This document shows positions 1 to 11,764 of a stretch of DNA of 64,000 nt, piece by piece. The stretch is from assembly GCF_963676685.1 (NCBI RefSeq), contig NC_092355.1:65169006-65233005 (forward strand), read 5' to 3'. How positions within the stretch are numbered: position 1 is the first letter of the stretch; each line of letters begins with the position of its first letter. The stretch comes from Mytilus edulis (Eukaryota > Mollusca > Bivalvia > Mytilida > Mytilidae). A program made the translations under genes and the position numbers. The notes beneath the pieces are model-generated. The model was not told the DNA's origin and made no database searches. It saw nothing but the letters and a program-made list of their open reading frames with translations.

Positions 1-1234
1 ACTACCTTTTTTTTAGATTGAATTTAACCATACTTTTATAATCAACCTGACATATGTTTTTTTGTTAAGATAATCAACAATTTTTTCCTGTCGTAACCGT
101 GTGTTTAAGTATTTATGCTTCTTTTTTTTCTCGAAAAAATGAATTGTTTCATGAAATAAAAAGTCTGTTTGTTAACCGTCTCTTTTTTCTTTAGAATTTG
201 TTTTAAAAAAAATATGTACTCTATATGTGGAAAATGTTGTAAAATATAACAGGTGGCAATTGTAACCATTCAAATCTTAATTTCATTGGAATATAATTAT
301 ATTGTGTCCAGTTTGAAGGTTTTAAAAGTTACTGTACACATGCATAAACTTACTAACTTAATCTATGTACATACACTAAGAAATTAATCCAATCAAACTG
401 CATAAGATTTAATAGCAATGACCGGTCCACATCATATTAAGTAAGAGGGGTAAATTCGATAGGGAGAAAATGATAGATATTTTAAATAAAAATAATGCAA
501 TAACTGATAAAATATGTCAACCATAAATTTTGCTTTAACTTCAGAAACTTGCTAATCTGTAATGGTATAGTTTTCGGATCTTTCATTTGCGTTTTTGAAT
601 TAATAAAAAGCTAGGGCATCAAAAGTCTAAATAGATCTTCAATTTATAAAGATAATTAACCCTTTTAAAACAGTTTCTGTCTCACAAATAACAAGTAATA
701 CAAAGTAAACATATTTCTTAGAACACTGCAAAAAACTAAATTCTGATTTGCTTCTTTTTATTGTCATAAGGTGCGTTTAATTGAACCATGGTATAGCAAA
801 CATCGAATTCTCTCAATTTTTTTATCACACACTATAACATTCAAAACAACAAAAACAAAATACCTAATATATTTTCCTTCATAAAATACATATGGGCTGC
901 GTCGATTAGGAAACGACATGATGGAAATGAGTATCAAGATATCTATTAACCTATCACAAATGTATAACGGGTTGAAAGCATCTCAATAAAAAGTATGTAA
1001 CTGTTTGAAATAATTGTGAACTATAAAACATACAACACTAATGTGGAGGGCAACAATTCATCTTTTATTTCGTCTTTTAGATGGTAAAAAATCTTTCAAA
1101 GTATTATACATGTCGATGGACACGTGTACTTGTAAAAAATCGATTCCTTTCCTACGCAGCTCATATGAAATTTATTAAATGTAACATGTGTAAACATTCG
1201 TTTTCTGTTTTAATTTAAATAATTGTAAATGTAA

Positions 1235-4200
1235 TTATTTCACATTCGGCACAACCAGAGTAATATTATCCCCAAAACAACAAAAGAGTTCAATTGATGT
1301 ACATTTTGCTTTGGTAGCCTCCTTATTCACAACAGAAAAAAAAATAACATCATTAAGTGCGGTATCATCTCCATATCCTTGGTGAGCTTCAACTTTGGTC
1401 TGTAGACCACATATGGCACTGTGCATTGGACAGGCGTCACTCCATTCACCATATGAGCCATATGGTCCATACCCAGGAGGATAGTTAAGGTCAACGGCAT
1501 CAAATTCATCTTTGAAATATCTGCATCTGAATCTGACGTAATTAGCGACAGTGCTATCTTCATTAACCTTTCAAAAAAAGATATGTCATATCTTCAGATT
1601 TCATACCAGTTAGCAAATATCTATTAAACTCGGAGAATCTGCAAATTGTTTACCAACTAACTGTAAACCAACTATTGTTCGCTCCTTTCAAGTTTTGAAA
1701 ATAAAGGCGATATCAATCGTCTGATCTTTTCTTGTTAAGCTACATTAAGTACATTTTGATATCGCAAACATAAATGGCCGCGAAATTGAACTCAAAGGAC
1801 TAAGCGCAAAATAAGGTATTCGTAAAACTCAGTTCGTTTACAGTAGTTGGCAATAAAACAGACAGAAAGAATAGTAACTGAACAACATAATAATCAAAAG
1901 ATAGAAATAACACGTGTACATGTACACATGTCAATAAGCCAACTAAGTTAAATATCTTCAGGTCATTTACGTTTAAATGAAACTTCATATGAAAAAAGTA
2001 GGTAAATGTATTGCAAACTCTTATACAAAATGAATTATAAACATTATGTTACAGATGTAAAAGCAATATTGTTATTCTAACGACAATTTCACAAATTAGT
2101 TTCATTTATTCATCGTTCAATCTTGCAAACAATAAAAGCAAGAAATTGTAATTGATAATTTGCAGCATCTGGCGTAAATGCAAAATTAAAAATAAAAAAA
2201 AAAAATAATCATGGTATCTATGATGAATTATTATTTACAGCTTTCTGAACAAAGAAACATCAATAATTTAGACCCCGTTCTCCATTTCAATATTGAAAAT
2301 CAATAATGGCTACACAAGAACACGTATTTCTATTTCAAATGTGATGCATATTATAATTTTTTATAAAGGTTTTTCGTAAGGTATTTATAAAAAAAACAAA
2401 CAATTTCCATGAAATCGTTTTTGTTTTCAAATCGTGAACTAAAACGCATATGATAATGCTATATCCAGTAAAGTGAAAATATATGCAATTTTATTTAAAG
2501 AATTAAATTTTGTTTAAAATAATAATACAACGGACCGCTTATAAACAAGATAGAAACCTGATGTTTAGTGGTTGCTGTTCATAAATGTTTCTCGCTTCTT
2601 GTTTTTGTTTCTTCCTGTTTGAATAGTTTTACATTAGTCATTATACGGCTTTTATAGCTTGCTGTTCGGTTTGAGCAAAAGCTACGTGGTGAAGGATTTC
2701 CTTTGAACTTTTACAACTTGTGACTTGAATTGTTAGTCTCATTTTACACTCATTTAACATCTTCTTATATCTATTTATAAAATGAGATATGAAAGGAAAA
2801 CTATCATGCAATCAATCTTCTACAACACCTTTCAAATAATCAAATTAAGAAGCATTTGATTATCAGCTTAATCTGAAAAAAGACAAATGACGGGAGAAAA
2901 GTACCAACATCAGCACCGTGACAATAAACTCATCATATATACCAGGATTGGAATTATGTATTTGATCCAGACAGGCGTTTTGTCTAAAAACAACTCATCA
3001 GTGACACTCGAACCCAAAGAAGTTAGAAAGGCCAAATAAAGTACGAAGATGAAGAGAATTTATGACAATGATTTGTATCCTTCCTTTTCAAACACTTGCA
3101 GAAAGTTGTGTTCTATATATTTTCCGTCATCAGACTAGGTTACATTTTTTCAGGACGTCTAAATAAGAAATTTAGTAGAAATTAGTAATAGTTAAATATA
3201 TAAGCAGCTTACACTGTATGGATGTACTTGTAGGGAAAAAGCACCAAGAAATGCGTTTGCTGGACAAAGTGTTTCCCCTGTCCAATCTCCCCATACCTGC
3301 TGACCAGAACTTGCCATATCACCACAACGATCACTTGCTCTACTTCCACAGACAATTGCAATAGCATTCAGTTCTGTATTGTCTCCATGTGGAGGTTCAA
3401 TCTGTAAAAAGAATGCACACATAAAACGAAAGATTACTATTCCAACGTGAGCAACGTCGGAATCGTTATAAATAAAATTTATAAACGACGAAAAGGTTAA
3501 TACAATTATTATATAATTAGAGTTAATGTTTAAGTGTGACAACTTCCAGAACATTTGTTTCGGTCAATAAGACTGTTAAAAGACACAGATACAAAATAAT
3601 TCCTTAGTTTAGGAAAAAAACACGGTAAGTATTGATTTAACAAGCTATATGTCACTTAACAAATTCACGAAATAGAAAAGGGTACCTTGAAAGGGATGTA
3701 CCAAATGTTTTCTTAGTAGATTGAAAGTTCCTCAATGTACCAAGAGCTGCTAAATGCATATGCTGTGAATTCATTTATTGTAGTTGGTATCATTTTTCGT
3801 GGATTGCTGAAATCTTGCATATTCGTGGGTATTTAATTTTGTGGTTTTACCAACCTCTGTTTACAAAGCTTTAAGCCTATTGAAATTATGATATTTGTTG
3901 AACATTTGAATTCGTGGTTCATCTGTAACAACGAAACCCACGAAAATTGGTATCCAACAAATAATAATGAATCCAAAGTTACCATCAACTTTTGCATGCA
4001 AACTGTTTTATTCGTAACATTGTCTCATACAATACTTAACCTAAGATGATTTGATGTTAATTTGGCTTTCATTTATCGCTTATTTACTAGTAGTTTAAGA
4101 AATTTTGTTTCCTTTAGTTTTGACCAAATTAACTGAATTTAGTCTTCACAGGTGTAGTTCTCAAATCAGTATAGTAGTTTTATAATCTTATGCAAAAGTT

Positions 4201-7200
4201 TTGATAGATCAAGATTAAACGTATTTCATAAAAATATACATACTTTCATCCTGAAACCAATTGCATAATGACCTCGCTTGCAAAATTCTGCAGATGCCCA
4301 AATACATAAACTTCCGCCATTCGTTACAGATAATGTCTTATTCACTGAAACAGAAAACATCTTTATAACATGGACCAGCTTAAGATTGAACATTATGTTG
4401 TATGTCTTAAAACGAGACAAAGTTATTTATGATTTATTTTGACATATGATCAAAAGTGCAAATTTATTTAAAACAAAATTTACGTGTCAATCAGCATAAT
4501 GAATGTATGGACTTTTTCAAACAAATCTGAGGAAAATTATATATGCATTATATTTCAGATAGAATAAATTATTTCGGTGACTTCCGTGCATTCAGGCAAA
4601 ATGTAAACGATACAATGTAGACCGAAAGATATATGGCATCAAACTGTTTTCTTCAATAATGTACTGCTGGTAAAACTATTGCATATTTATGATTTATGTT
4701 CAACGTTTGAAATATTTCTTAAGTGTATTACGTACTTTTCAAATTTAATGTCTTTCAGTTGATTATTTATATCAATTTATTGAAATTTAGAATAAGAGGT
4801 GAAGGACATGGCCACTGTGTCTAAACCACACCGGCAAAATTTGCGCGGACTCGATGGTATCTAACATCCGGCACAATGACGGAACACCAATAGACAAAAG
4901 AAAGGTAGGTTTCTCCTTATTTTTTTATTTTTTTCATGATATCGAAGAATATATATACATATACAACTATTTTCTATTGTGAGATGCAATATTTTCTACA
5001 ACCGTTCTATATTAACGGAGAAATAAGTCAAAATGCATGTCAAAATGACGAATTGAGTGAACCTTGCCTCAAAATTGTTTAATTTCTCGTTAAATTGTTC
5101 ACATTGTACGGAAAGAAAGGTACGGGAAGATAGATATTGGCACGGAGATTGCAAATTTAGTTATTATGAGCATCTCAATAATTGTATTTCTGTGTATGGA
5201 ACGAAAGAAAAGGGTCATGTCAAATTAAAATAAAACGGTTTCGTCAATGTTGTTACTACACAATCACCCGGTTTCGTCTATATATATCACCCGGTTTTTT
5301 TTTTTAACAAACAATTTATGAAAAGAAACTTTGGCACAGATCTGAACATTGTCTTTCGAGAATTTAAATATATATTTATTGTAAAGTAAACTTGGCGTGT
5401 TAAAATCTATTTTAAACGGGCACTTTTGGACATAGTTAATTAAGATAATACACATTTCCCTTATTTCACCTAACTTGAAACTAATTTGAAATGGAATATA
5501 AATACTGAATAGCAAACACTGGTATCTAATTATTTTGTAACATTATTATATTTTCTTTGTTTATAATAGTAGTATGTAAAGATGAAAAATAAAAGGATGT
5601 GTTTTGATTGTGCCATAATTTTAATTTACTATACTTTATTATATACACTTAGTTTACAATATTTACTATCAATTATTAATACATTTATGCATTCAATCAT
5701 TGACGAACAGTCCCAAACCGACTATAGTCTATACTGTACCTGCCTATTTTATGTTCAAAACGCATATGGTATAAAGCAACCAAATACAACCATGGAATTA
5801 CAAGCGTGTGATTCGGGAATGGACTGAGTCAAAGTGTTGTCGCTGACACAAACAGTACAACAAAAGTACAAATAATAAAAAATAATGGAAAAAGCTCAAC
5901 TCGTCCGATGACAGAGCCTGTATAGTAAATGCGCGATGTGTGCCAAAACTTGTATCATAGTTAAAATTATCCCTTAAATATAATAAATATACATGTATTC
6001 GCAGTTTACTATGAAGTCCACTATCACTGAACTAGTATAAATATTTATTAAGGGGCCAGCTAAAAGACGCCACCGGATGCGGGAGTGTCTCGCTTCATTG
6101 AAGACCCATTGTAGCCTTCGGCTGTTTTCTGCTCTATGGTCGGGTTGTTGTCGCTTGGAATTTGTATGAACTTTTCATGTTGATAGACATTTTTAAATAA
6201 TACGTCCAATTTGAAATAAACTGAATCCGTCTGTCCGTATATATTGTCAAAATATATTGACCAACGTCAGTGTACGATCATCATAACACAACGGCGACAG
6301 TACAGACTCGTTTTTTTTAGTAATGTTAACAAAATAATTATTATTGAATTTTGTCGATGACCTGAGACTATTATACTATTATACTAATTTGTAAATAGCA
6401 GTATAGTTACAATAAGGGATAAAAAAAATTATTTTAATGCATGGTAGTTGTAATCCTACATTCATTTTCTATGTCGATTATGCATGCATATACAGTTGTC
6501 TTATTATCAACGTTTATCCTTAAGAAGATTTATTTTTAACGATTGTAGAAAAGATTACATACATAGAATGATTAGATTACTTATAAAGGTGTCCATCCTT
6601 TTGTGCGAGAAAATCACATATCAATTGTGTGTTTCGATTTTTAAGACCGTAAACTTTAATTTCAAGTTTAAACCTGTTCAACATATTTTCCCATAACTCA
6701 TATAGAAAACGCATATTTAGAGAGCTTTAATCTCAATATCCTGTTAAAAAATTTCGGAATGCAAAGTAAATTAAAATATTTGTGTTCTATAAGAGTAGGA
6801 ATTCAAGTTTTTGCTTATTATTTATTTGAATCTGAGACTTATATAAATAATAAGCCGTTGTCCGGTGAACGAATTTGTTTTCCAACGACCCACAAAACTC
6901 CTTTTGAACGCTAAAGTTTAATAATCAATTATAATGTAATGCGATTATGATTTTTTTTATTTGACCAAACCGGATTATGCATTTTGAAATCTATGACGAA
7001 ACCGGGTTGCATACATTGACGAAACCGGCCAGTTCCATTTTGACATGACCCATTTCTTTCGTTCCATACACAGAGATACAATTATGGAGATGCTCATAAT
7101 AACTAAATTTGCAATCTCCGTGTCAATATCTATCTTCCCGTACCTTTCTTTCCGTACAATGTGAACAATTTAACGAGAAATTAAACAATTTCGATGCAAG

Positions 7201-9622
7201 GTTCACTCAATTCGTCATTTTGACATGCATTTTGACTTATTTCTCCGTTAATATAGAACGGTTGTAGAAAATATTTCATCTCACAATAGAAAATAGTTGT
7301 TTATGTATATATATTCTTCGATATCATGAAAAAAATAAAAAAATAAGGAGAAACCTACCTTTCTTTTGTCTATTGGTGTTCCGTCATTGTGCCGGATGTT
7401 AGATACCATCGAGTCCGAGCAAATGTTGCCGGTGTGGTTTAGACACAGTGATGGCGTTGAAACAATGAACCACACAATAATAAACTAAAAAAGGAATAAA
7501 GCATATTTTCATTCAGTGTCGTTATTTTCATGAACGTAAATCATACTTTATCCGTTGAATTGTTTTATATGTTGACATCTGGTGCCCAGTATACATATTT
7601 AAAGGTTACTACGCTGCTCTAAGCTGTGCTTATTTATGACAGCAATCATTTGACCAGTAGCTTATTATCATTGCTTTTGTTCTTTGGTGAATACTGGTTT
7701 TCATTTCATTGACAATCATCTCCTTATCTATATTTAGAATCACTGTTTGTTGTTTTGATTTTGCCATTTGATTGGGGACTCTCCATTTTGATTTTCTCGG
7801 AGCTCAGTATTTTTTGAGATTTTATTTTTCACCTTTCATTACCGTTGAGAGATGCATTAAAGATATTGATATATCACTACAACAAATGTGTAACGTTATT
7901 TCTTAACTCCATTTTTAATAATTTTAATAGTGAACGCTTGAGGCATGCCGAGCAATTTAAATAAATAAAAAAAATCCATATTGCTGAGAGTGTATAGATA
8001 TATAAATATTAGATTTATAGTGGTGGAATCTGTTTCTAATTTGATTTTTATTCTTCTCTTTTAGAGAATTACAGAAGTATAAATGTGACGTTGCCAGGCA
8101 TGATCACATTTTTTCAAGATGTCACAATATGAAATTTAATAGAAACCAAGACGTCATAATTAAACTTCGATTTATCATTTTTTCACTAGTGAGAAGAAAA
8201 ACTGTTCACATTTGATTCGGAAATGTACCAACAGTGGAAAAATTTGGGAAACAAATATTGCCAACACTTTGAGTGCGCATGACATGTTTTTTTTCAGTTC
8301 TTGAGCTACAGATCAATAATTTGGTAAACACAGTCAATACAAATCTATAATTGTTAATAGTGAACACAGAAGAGAATAAAATAAAAACAATTTGCGTAAT
8401 AATAGTGTACTATTTTTAATAACGATTTGAAATTTTTATATGAGTTAAACATTAATATTATTATTAATATTATTAATAAATTATCGTTGGTTATCTCAAC
8501 GAGATTGATTGTCTTGCTTGAGCCGGTCACGAAAAGCAATCGAGTTGAGATGACCAATGATAATCTGTTTATCGCTATTTTACCTATGACGACGTTGTCA
8601 ATTTCATGTCAATTTCGTTAGCAACGGCACGTGGCGCCTTAGTTTCTAGCGATAATTTTCATCTCAAGCGAGTAAAATGATATGACAAATTATCACAAAA
8701 AAGATCAAAGGAAAAATGCACAAAATAGCGATAAAAAAAGTATCGTCATGAATGGTGACAATGGAAACAATTGCTGATCCTCTTGCAGAGGTTATACTAA
8801 AAAAAGACATTTATAAATGTACAAATTGATAACCACACATTTAGCAATTTCATACGTCCGAAGCTCTTATATTGATTTACCCTTATCAAAAACGCCTAAA
8901 GTCAAATTTTCTATGGCCGAGGTTGTATGAGAACCGAAAGAGATAAAGATCTTAATGACAATAAAATACATGAAAAATAGTTAGATCCATCTAAGGTCAA
9001 CTTTGACTGAGGGTGTTAAACCATAGTTTGTTTATGATTTCAAAACTTATAAACAAACAAATTTTAACAGTTTGTTTTAATTCATTACTTAGCTATTGGT
9101 CCAGCAGCAGACGTATAGATTCAGTGCCGTAAAACTTAAAAACAAGACGTAAAATAATTGAATACGTCCGAAATTATTTTCAAAAATTGTTCAGGAACGT
9201 TCAAAGGAAAAAAAACCTCCGGAGATTCTATACTTAGATGTGCACCAAAAATTTACTATACTTAGAAGGATTAAAACGAACAGGTTTTACTCACCGACAT
9301 GGGTACGATCTCTTTGTATGAGGTTTGTACCAGATATATAGTCAAAATCCGAATGACAGCATCCGGACTGATCTAGTTTACACTCTCGAGAAGAGGTTAT
9401 ATACGTTATTTCACAACATCTCTCTCCAAATTTCAAACATAGTGCCGCACATTGAGTTTCAGACATTTTCCCCAGAGATGTGAGAGCCACTGACCGAATT
9501 TTCTTATTCTTCTCTACTATGAACAATTCCTGTCTCGTTTGGAAATTCCCAGCAAACATTTCTGCATTTTGAAAATTTTGAAAAACAAAGCTATATATCA
9601 AAGCAATAACATACACTTGCAT
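1235..9622 (-). CDS. Secreted PAN/VMO-I domain protein, gene A (4 exons)
   Basis: Exons on the minus strand are 9622-9295, 4344-4244, 3401-3213 and 1567-1235. All introns are GT-AG and the phases agree (1, 0, 0), giving 316 residues. Exon 1 encodes a hydrophobic start ([14 protein letters not shown]) and a Cys-rich PAN/apple-like segment with Cys at about 58, 62, 69, 70, 81, 88 and 89. Exons 2-4 encode a vitelline membrane outer layer protein 1 (VMO-I) domain: [38 protein letters not shown] and [20 protein letters not shown] are its diagnostic repeats. VMO-I proteins are extracellular beta-prism proteins of egg coats and mucosal secretions; the role here is inferred. Two oddities: a T-run at the 3' end has 9 bases versus 7 in gene B, so the usual Phe-Cys-Cys terminus is lost and about 30 residues are added; and exon 2 reads [11 protein letters not shown], with one Cys displaced relative to gene B. 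A ttttag acceptor-like site just before the ATG hints at an upstream 5' UTR exon. Confidence 0.86.
2960..3012 (-). ncRNA. Degenerate hammerhead ribozyme motif, copy A
   Basis: On the minus strand the core reads CTGATGA, then a stem II-like GTTGTTTTTAGAC, then AAAAC where an active hammerhead needs GAAAC, then GTC at 2972-2970. The conserved G12 position is A, so it should be inactive. It is followed by AATCCTGGTAT, the usual downstream partner in the other copies. Downstream remnants of the same family (GCATCTGGCGTAAATG near 2166) also occur. Confidence 0.55.
3763..3985. repeat. Short inverted-repeat element (MITE-like), intron of gene A
   Basis: About 220 bp starting CTGTGAATTCATTTATT after TA and ending AATAATGAATCCAAAGT, with internal inverted segments (TTCGTGG / CCACGAA). 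The same element is at 24502-24720 in copy B, so it predates the duplication. Terminal sequence resembles the TA-flanked element at 63488-63693. Confidence 0.5.
4813..7450. mobile_element. Transib/RAG-like non-autonomous DNA element, 2.64 kb
   Basis: The element starts CACTGTGTCTAAACCACACC and ends with the reverse complement. Inverted repeats are about 430 bp (4813-5250 and 7014-7450) and about 95% identical by eye. It is flanked by the direct 5-bp duplication ATGGC (4808-4812 and 7451-7455). Copy B keeps the empty site with a single ATGGC at 25544-25548, so the ends are exact. Terminal CAC plus a 5-bp duplication is the known signature of Transib and RAG-like transposons, and CACTGTG differs from the recombination-signal heptamer CACAGTG at one base. 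No convincing nonamer was seen. Only short unrecognised open frames lie inside (for example 5582-5827 and 6484-6696), so it should need a transposase in trans. Superfamily is inferred from ends only. Confidence 0.72.
6005..6170 (+). repeat. Dispersed repeat inside the Transib-like element
   Basis: This matches 11765-11870 and 49340-49530: a segment running from a GGGGCCAGCT motif to TTGAAGACCCATTG and CTCTATGGTCGGGTTGTTG. It is a mussel-type dispersed repeat that inserted in, or was captured by, the element between its long inverted repeats. Confidence 0.6.
8455..8566. repeat. Hairpin-forming repeat in intron 1, copy A
   Basis: ATTATCGTTGGTTATCTCAA and the facing TTGAGATGACCAATGATAAT form an imperfect stem around a loop near 8515. 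An AT-rich (TAATATTAT)n stretch precedes it. The same hairpin is at 26550-26661 in copy B with few changes. Short open frames on both strands here are by-products. Confidence 0.45.
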
Positions 9623-10334
9623 TTCTAAAACAACGAAAAACTGTATATAAACTTAAAATCGTTAAAAGTAAATACTAAACAGCATTTATATTTGAATCCA
9701 TTTAATAACTGTTATTATTTTTTCTGACTTTTTTTTTGAAATGCATTTGCTTATAAACAGGATAGCTGTAAATTCAGAAAGTTATATGAAACATTGTTTC
9801 TTTATTGGTCTCGGGAGTAATACATATTTACGTCCCTCCAATGGAAACGCCAACCTCGCTACGCTACGTTGAATTTAGCGTAGCAATGTCACCATTGTGT
9901 AAGAGTTTGATTGTAGTTAAACGTTTTATTTTTTTAACAATTTGATAACTGTAACTAATTATTCTGCTTGTTTTTGTCAAATGCATTTGATTTTAAATGC
10001 GATAGACGGAATTATTAAAGATTTATGGCACATGGCTTGTTTATTGGTCCCTGACGTAATACTTGTCTACGTCCCTTCAACATTAATGAATTACAAAGGA
10101 ACGACTTATTGTATTCCACTCTACTAAACAGTGGATAACTACAATTGATATTTCTACTGCCTTTTTTTCAAATGAATTTGCTTTTAAACACGCCAGCTGT
10201 AATTGCTTTTAAAATGTATGAAACATTATTTCTTTATTGGTATCCAGAGTAATAATTGTCTACACCCCTTCAACCTCAATGGATAACAAAAGTAAAACTT
10301 ATTGTATTCAAGACAACGAACAGTAGAAACGTAC

Positions 10335-10500
10335 TCCTCGCTTCGCTACGTTGAATTTAATAGTTTAGCGTAAAAACTTCAACATTGTTCGGAGTTTGCA
10401 TTACGCTTCGTTGACTTTAATAGTTTAGAATAACAAACGTCGCCCTTGTTTAGGAGTTTGTACTTCACTACGTTGCCTTTACTAGTTTAACATAATAAAC
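10335..10500 (+). repeat. 61-bp minisatellite, about three units (copy A)
   Basis: About 2.5-3 diverged units of the same sequence that is expanded at 32.3-36.6 kb in copy B (TACGCTTCGTTGACTTTAAT and CGTTGCTATG-type blocks). It marks the short-array state of the locus upstream of gene A. Confidence 0.75.
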
Positions 10501-10507
10501 GTTTTCT

Positions 10508-10735
10508 GTTTACAAAACTTGGAATTTTTCGAAAAACTAAGGATTTTCTTATCCCAGGCATAGCCGTATTTGGCACAACTTTTTGGAATTTTGGATCCTC
10601 AATGCTCTTCAACTTTGTACTTGTTTGGCTTTATAAATATTTTAATATGAGCGTCTCTGATGAGTCTTATGTAAACGAAACGCACGTCTGGCGTACTGAA
10701 TTATAATCCTGGTACCTTTGATAACTATTTACTAG
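10508..10735 (+). repeat. Retrozyme-like repeat fragment
   Basis: Partial unit of the hammerhead-bearing family: GGAATTTTTCGAAAAACTAA, a central block, then a hammerhead motif and AATCCTGGTACCTTTGATAA. It matches the interior of the 13724-14068 unit, and copy B lacks it. Confidence 0.6.
10649..10696 (+). ncRNA. Hammerhead ribozyme motif (type I)
   Basis: Reads GAGCGTCT, CTGATGA (10657-10663), stem II GTCTTATGTAAAC, GAAAC, a very short stem III and GTC (10686-10688), then TGGCGT. TGGCGT can pair with GCGTC to close stem I. All core residues are present, but stem II has a G-to-A mismatch (GTC facing AAC). Activity is possible but doubtful. Confidence 0.6.
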
Positions 10736-11039
10736 AAATAATCTGTAAGCAAAAAGTAAAATTACAACAAATACTGAACTCCGAGGAAAATTCAAAACGG
10801 AATGTCCTTAATCAAATGTCAAAATCAAAAGATGAAATACACCAAACGAATATATTACAACTGTCATATTCCTGACTTGGATTATTTTCTTATGTAGAAA
10901 ATGGTGGATTGAACCTGGTTTTGTAGCTAGTTAAATTTCTAGAATGTATCACAGTTGCATGAAATTCCATTATATTGACAACGATGCGTGAACAAAACAA
11001 CTTATATTTCCTAGTTTATATTGAACACAACGCATGGAT

Positions 11040-11670
11040 AGAAAATAAACTGAACACGCCAGGGCTAAAAAGAAAAAGACAAACACACAAATTATAGTAC
11101 AGAAGACACAACATAGAAAACTAAAGACTAAGCAAAAAGAACGCCACCAAAAACTTAGGGTGTTCTCAGGTGCTCCGAAAGGGTAAGCAGATCATTCCAC
11201 ACATGTGGCACCCGTCGTGTTGCTTATGTTATTACAAATCCGGTAAGTAGTCTTATTCCGTAGGTCACATTCGTGAAAAGGAAAGGATATTGTTATTACA
11301 TGGTTTACTGTTGAGACATGTTGGTTGTTCAGATAGATCGTTGATAATTTGTTTTTGAAATAACATAAGCAATTAGGATTTGTAATAACATAAGCAATTC
11401 GGACTCGTAATAACATAAGCAATTCGGATTTATAATGACATAAGCAACACGACGGTGCCACATGTGGAGCAGGATCTTCTTACTCTTCCGGGGCACCTGC
11501 GATCATCCCCAGATTTTAGTGGGGTTCGTGTTGCTTAGTCTTTAGTTTTCTATGTTGTGTCTTCTGTACTATTATTTATCTTTTTTTTTTCTTTAGTTTT
11601 AGCAATGGCGTTGTTAGTTTATTGTCAATCTATTAGTTTGACTTTCCCTCTGGTCTATGTCGTCCTTCTC
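11040..11670. repeat. Dispersed long inverted-repeat element
   Basis: Left arm about 11040-11240 and right arm about 11425-11665 are inverted copies (CACAACATAGAAAACTAAAG versus CTTTAGTTTTCTATGTTGTG, and CCGTCGTGTTGCTTATG versus CATAAGCAACACGACGG). Related fragments occur at 12895-13040, 17955-18060, 18480-18740, 19062-19330, 20160-20300, 37420-37880 and 38915-39250. It is a high-copy family in this window with no coding potential seen. Confidence 0.7.
11345..11450 (+). repeat. Tandem repeat, period about 26-28 bp
   Basis: AATAACATAAGCAATTCGGA recurs about four times within the spacer of the inverted-repeat element. Confidence 0.7.
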
Positions 11671-11764
11671 TCGTATATATCATTATGTAAAATGCAAAAA
11701 GAAGAAAATATAAGACATATATAAAGCAATTCTGATGATGAATGAAATAAACTAAATGAAAAAA

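Noticed and set aside
1327-1563. 78-codon minus-strand frame over gene A exon 4
   Set aside because: Shadow of the VMO-I exon in another frame.
4813-4840. A full recombination signal (heptamer, 12 or 23 spacer, nonamer)
   Set aside because: Only the heptamer-like end is convincing. The base run at a 12-base spacer (CGGCAAAAT) is a poor nonamer, so no full signal is claimed.
7281-7475. 64-codon minus-strand frame crossing the right end of the Transib-like element
   Set aside because: Lies in the terminal inverted repeat; no homology or matching exon.
9641-9652. TATA box for gene A (TATATA upstream of exon 1)
   Set aside because: It lies only about 21-30 bases before the ATG, too close for a transcription start, and the ttttag before the ATG suggests a splice acceptor instead.
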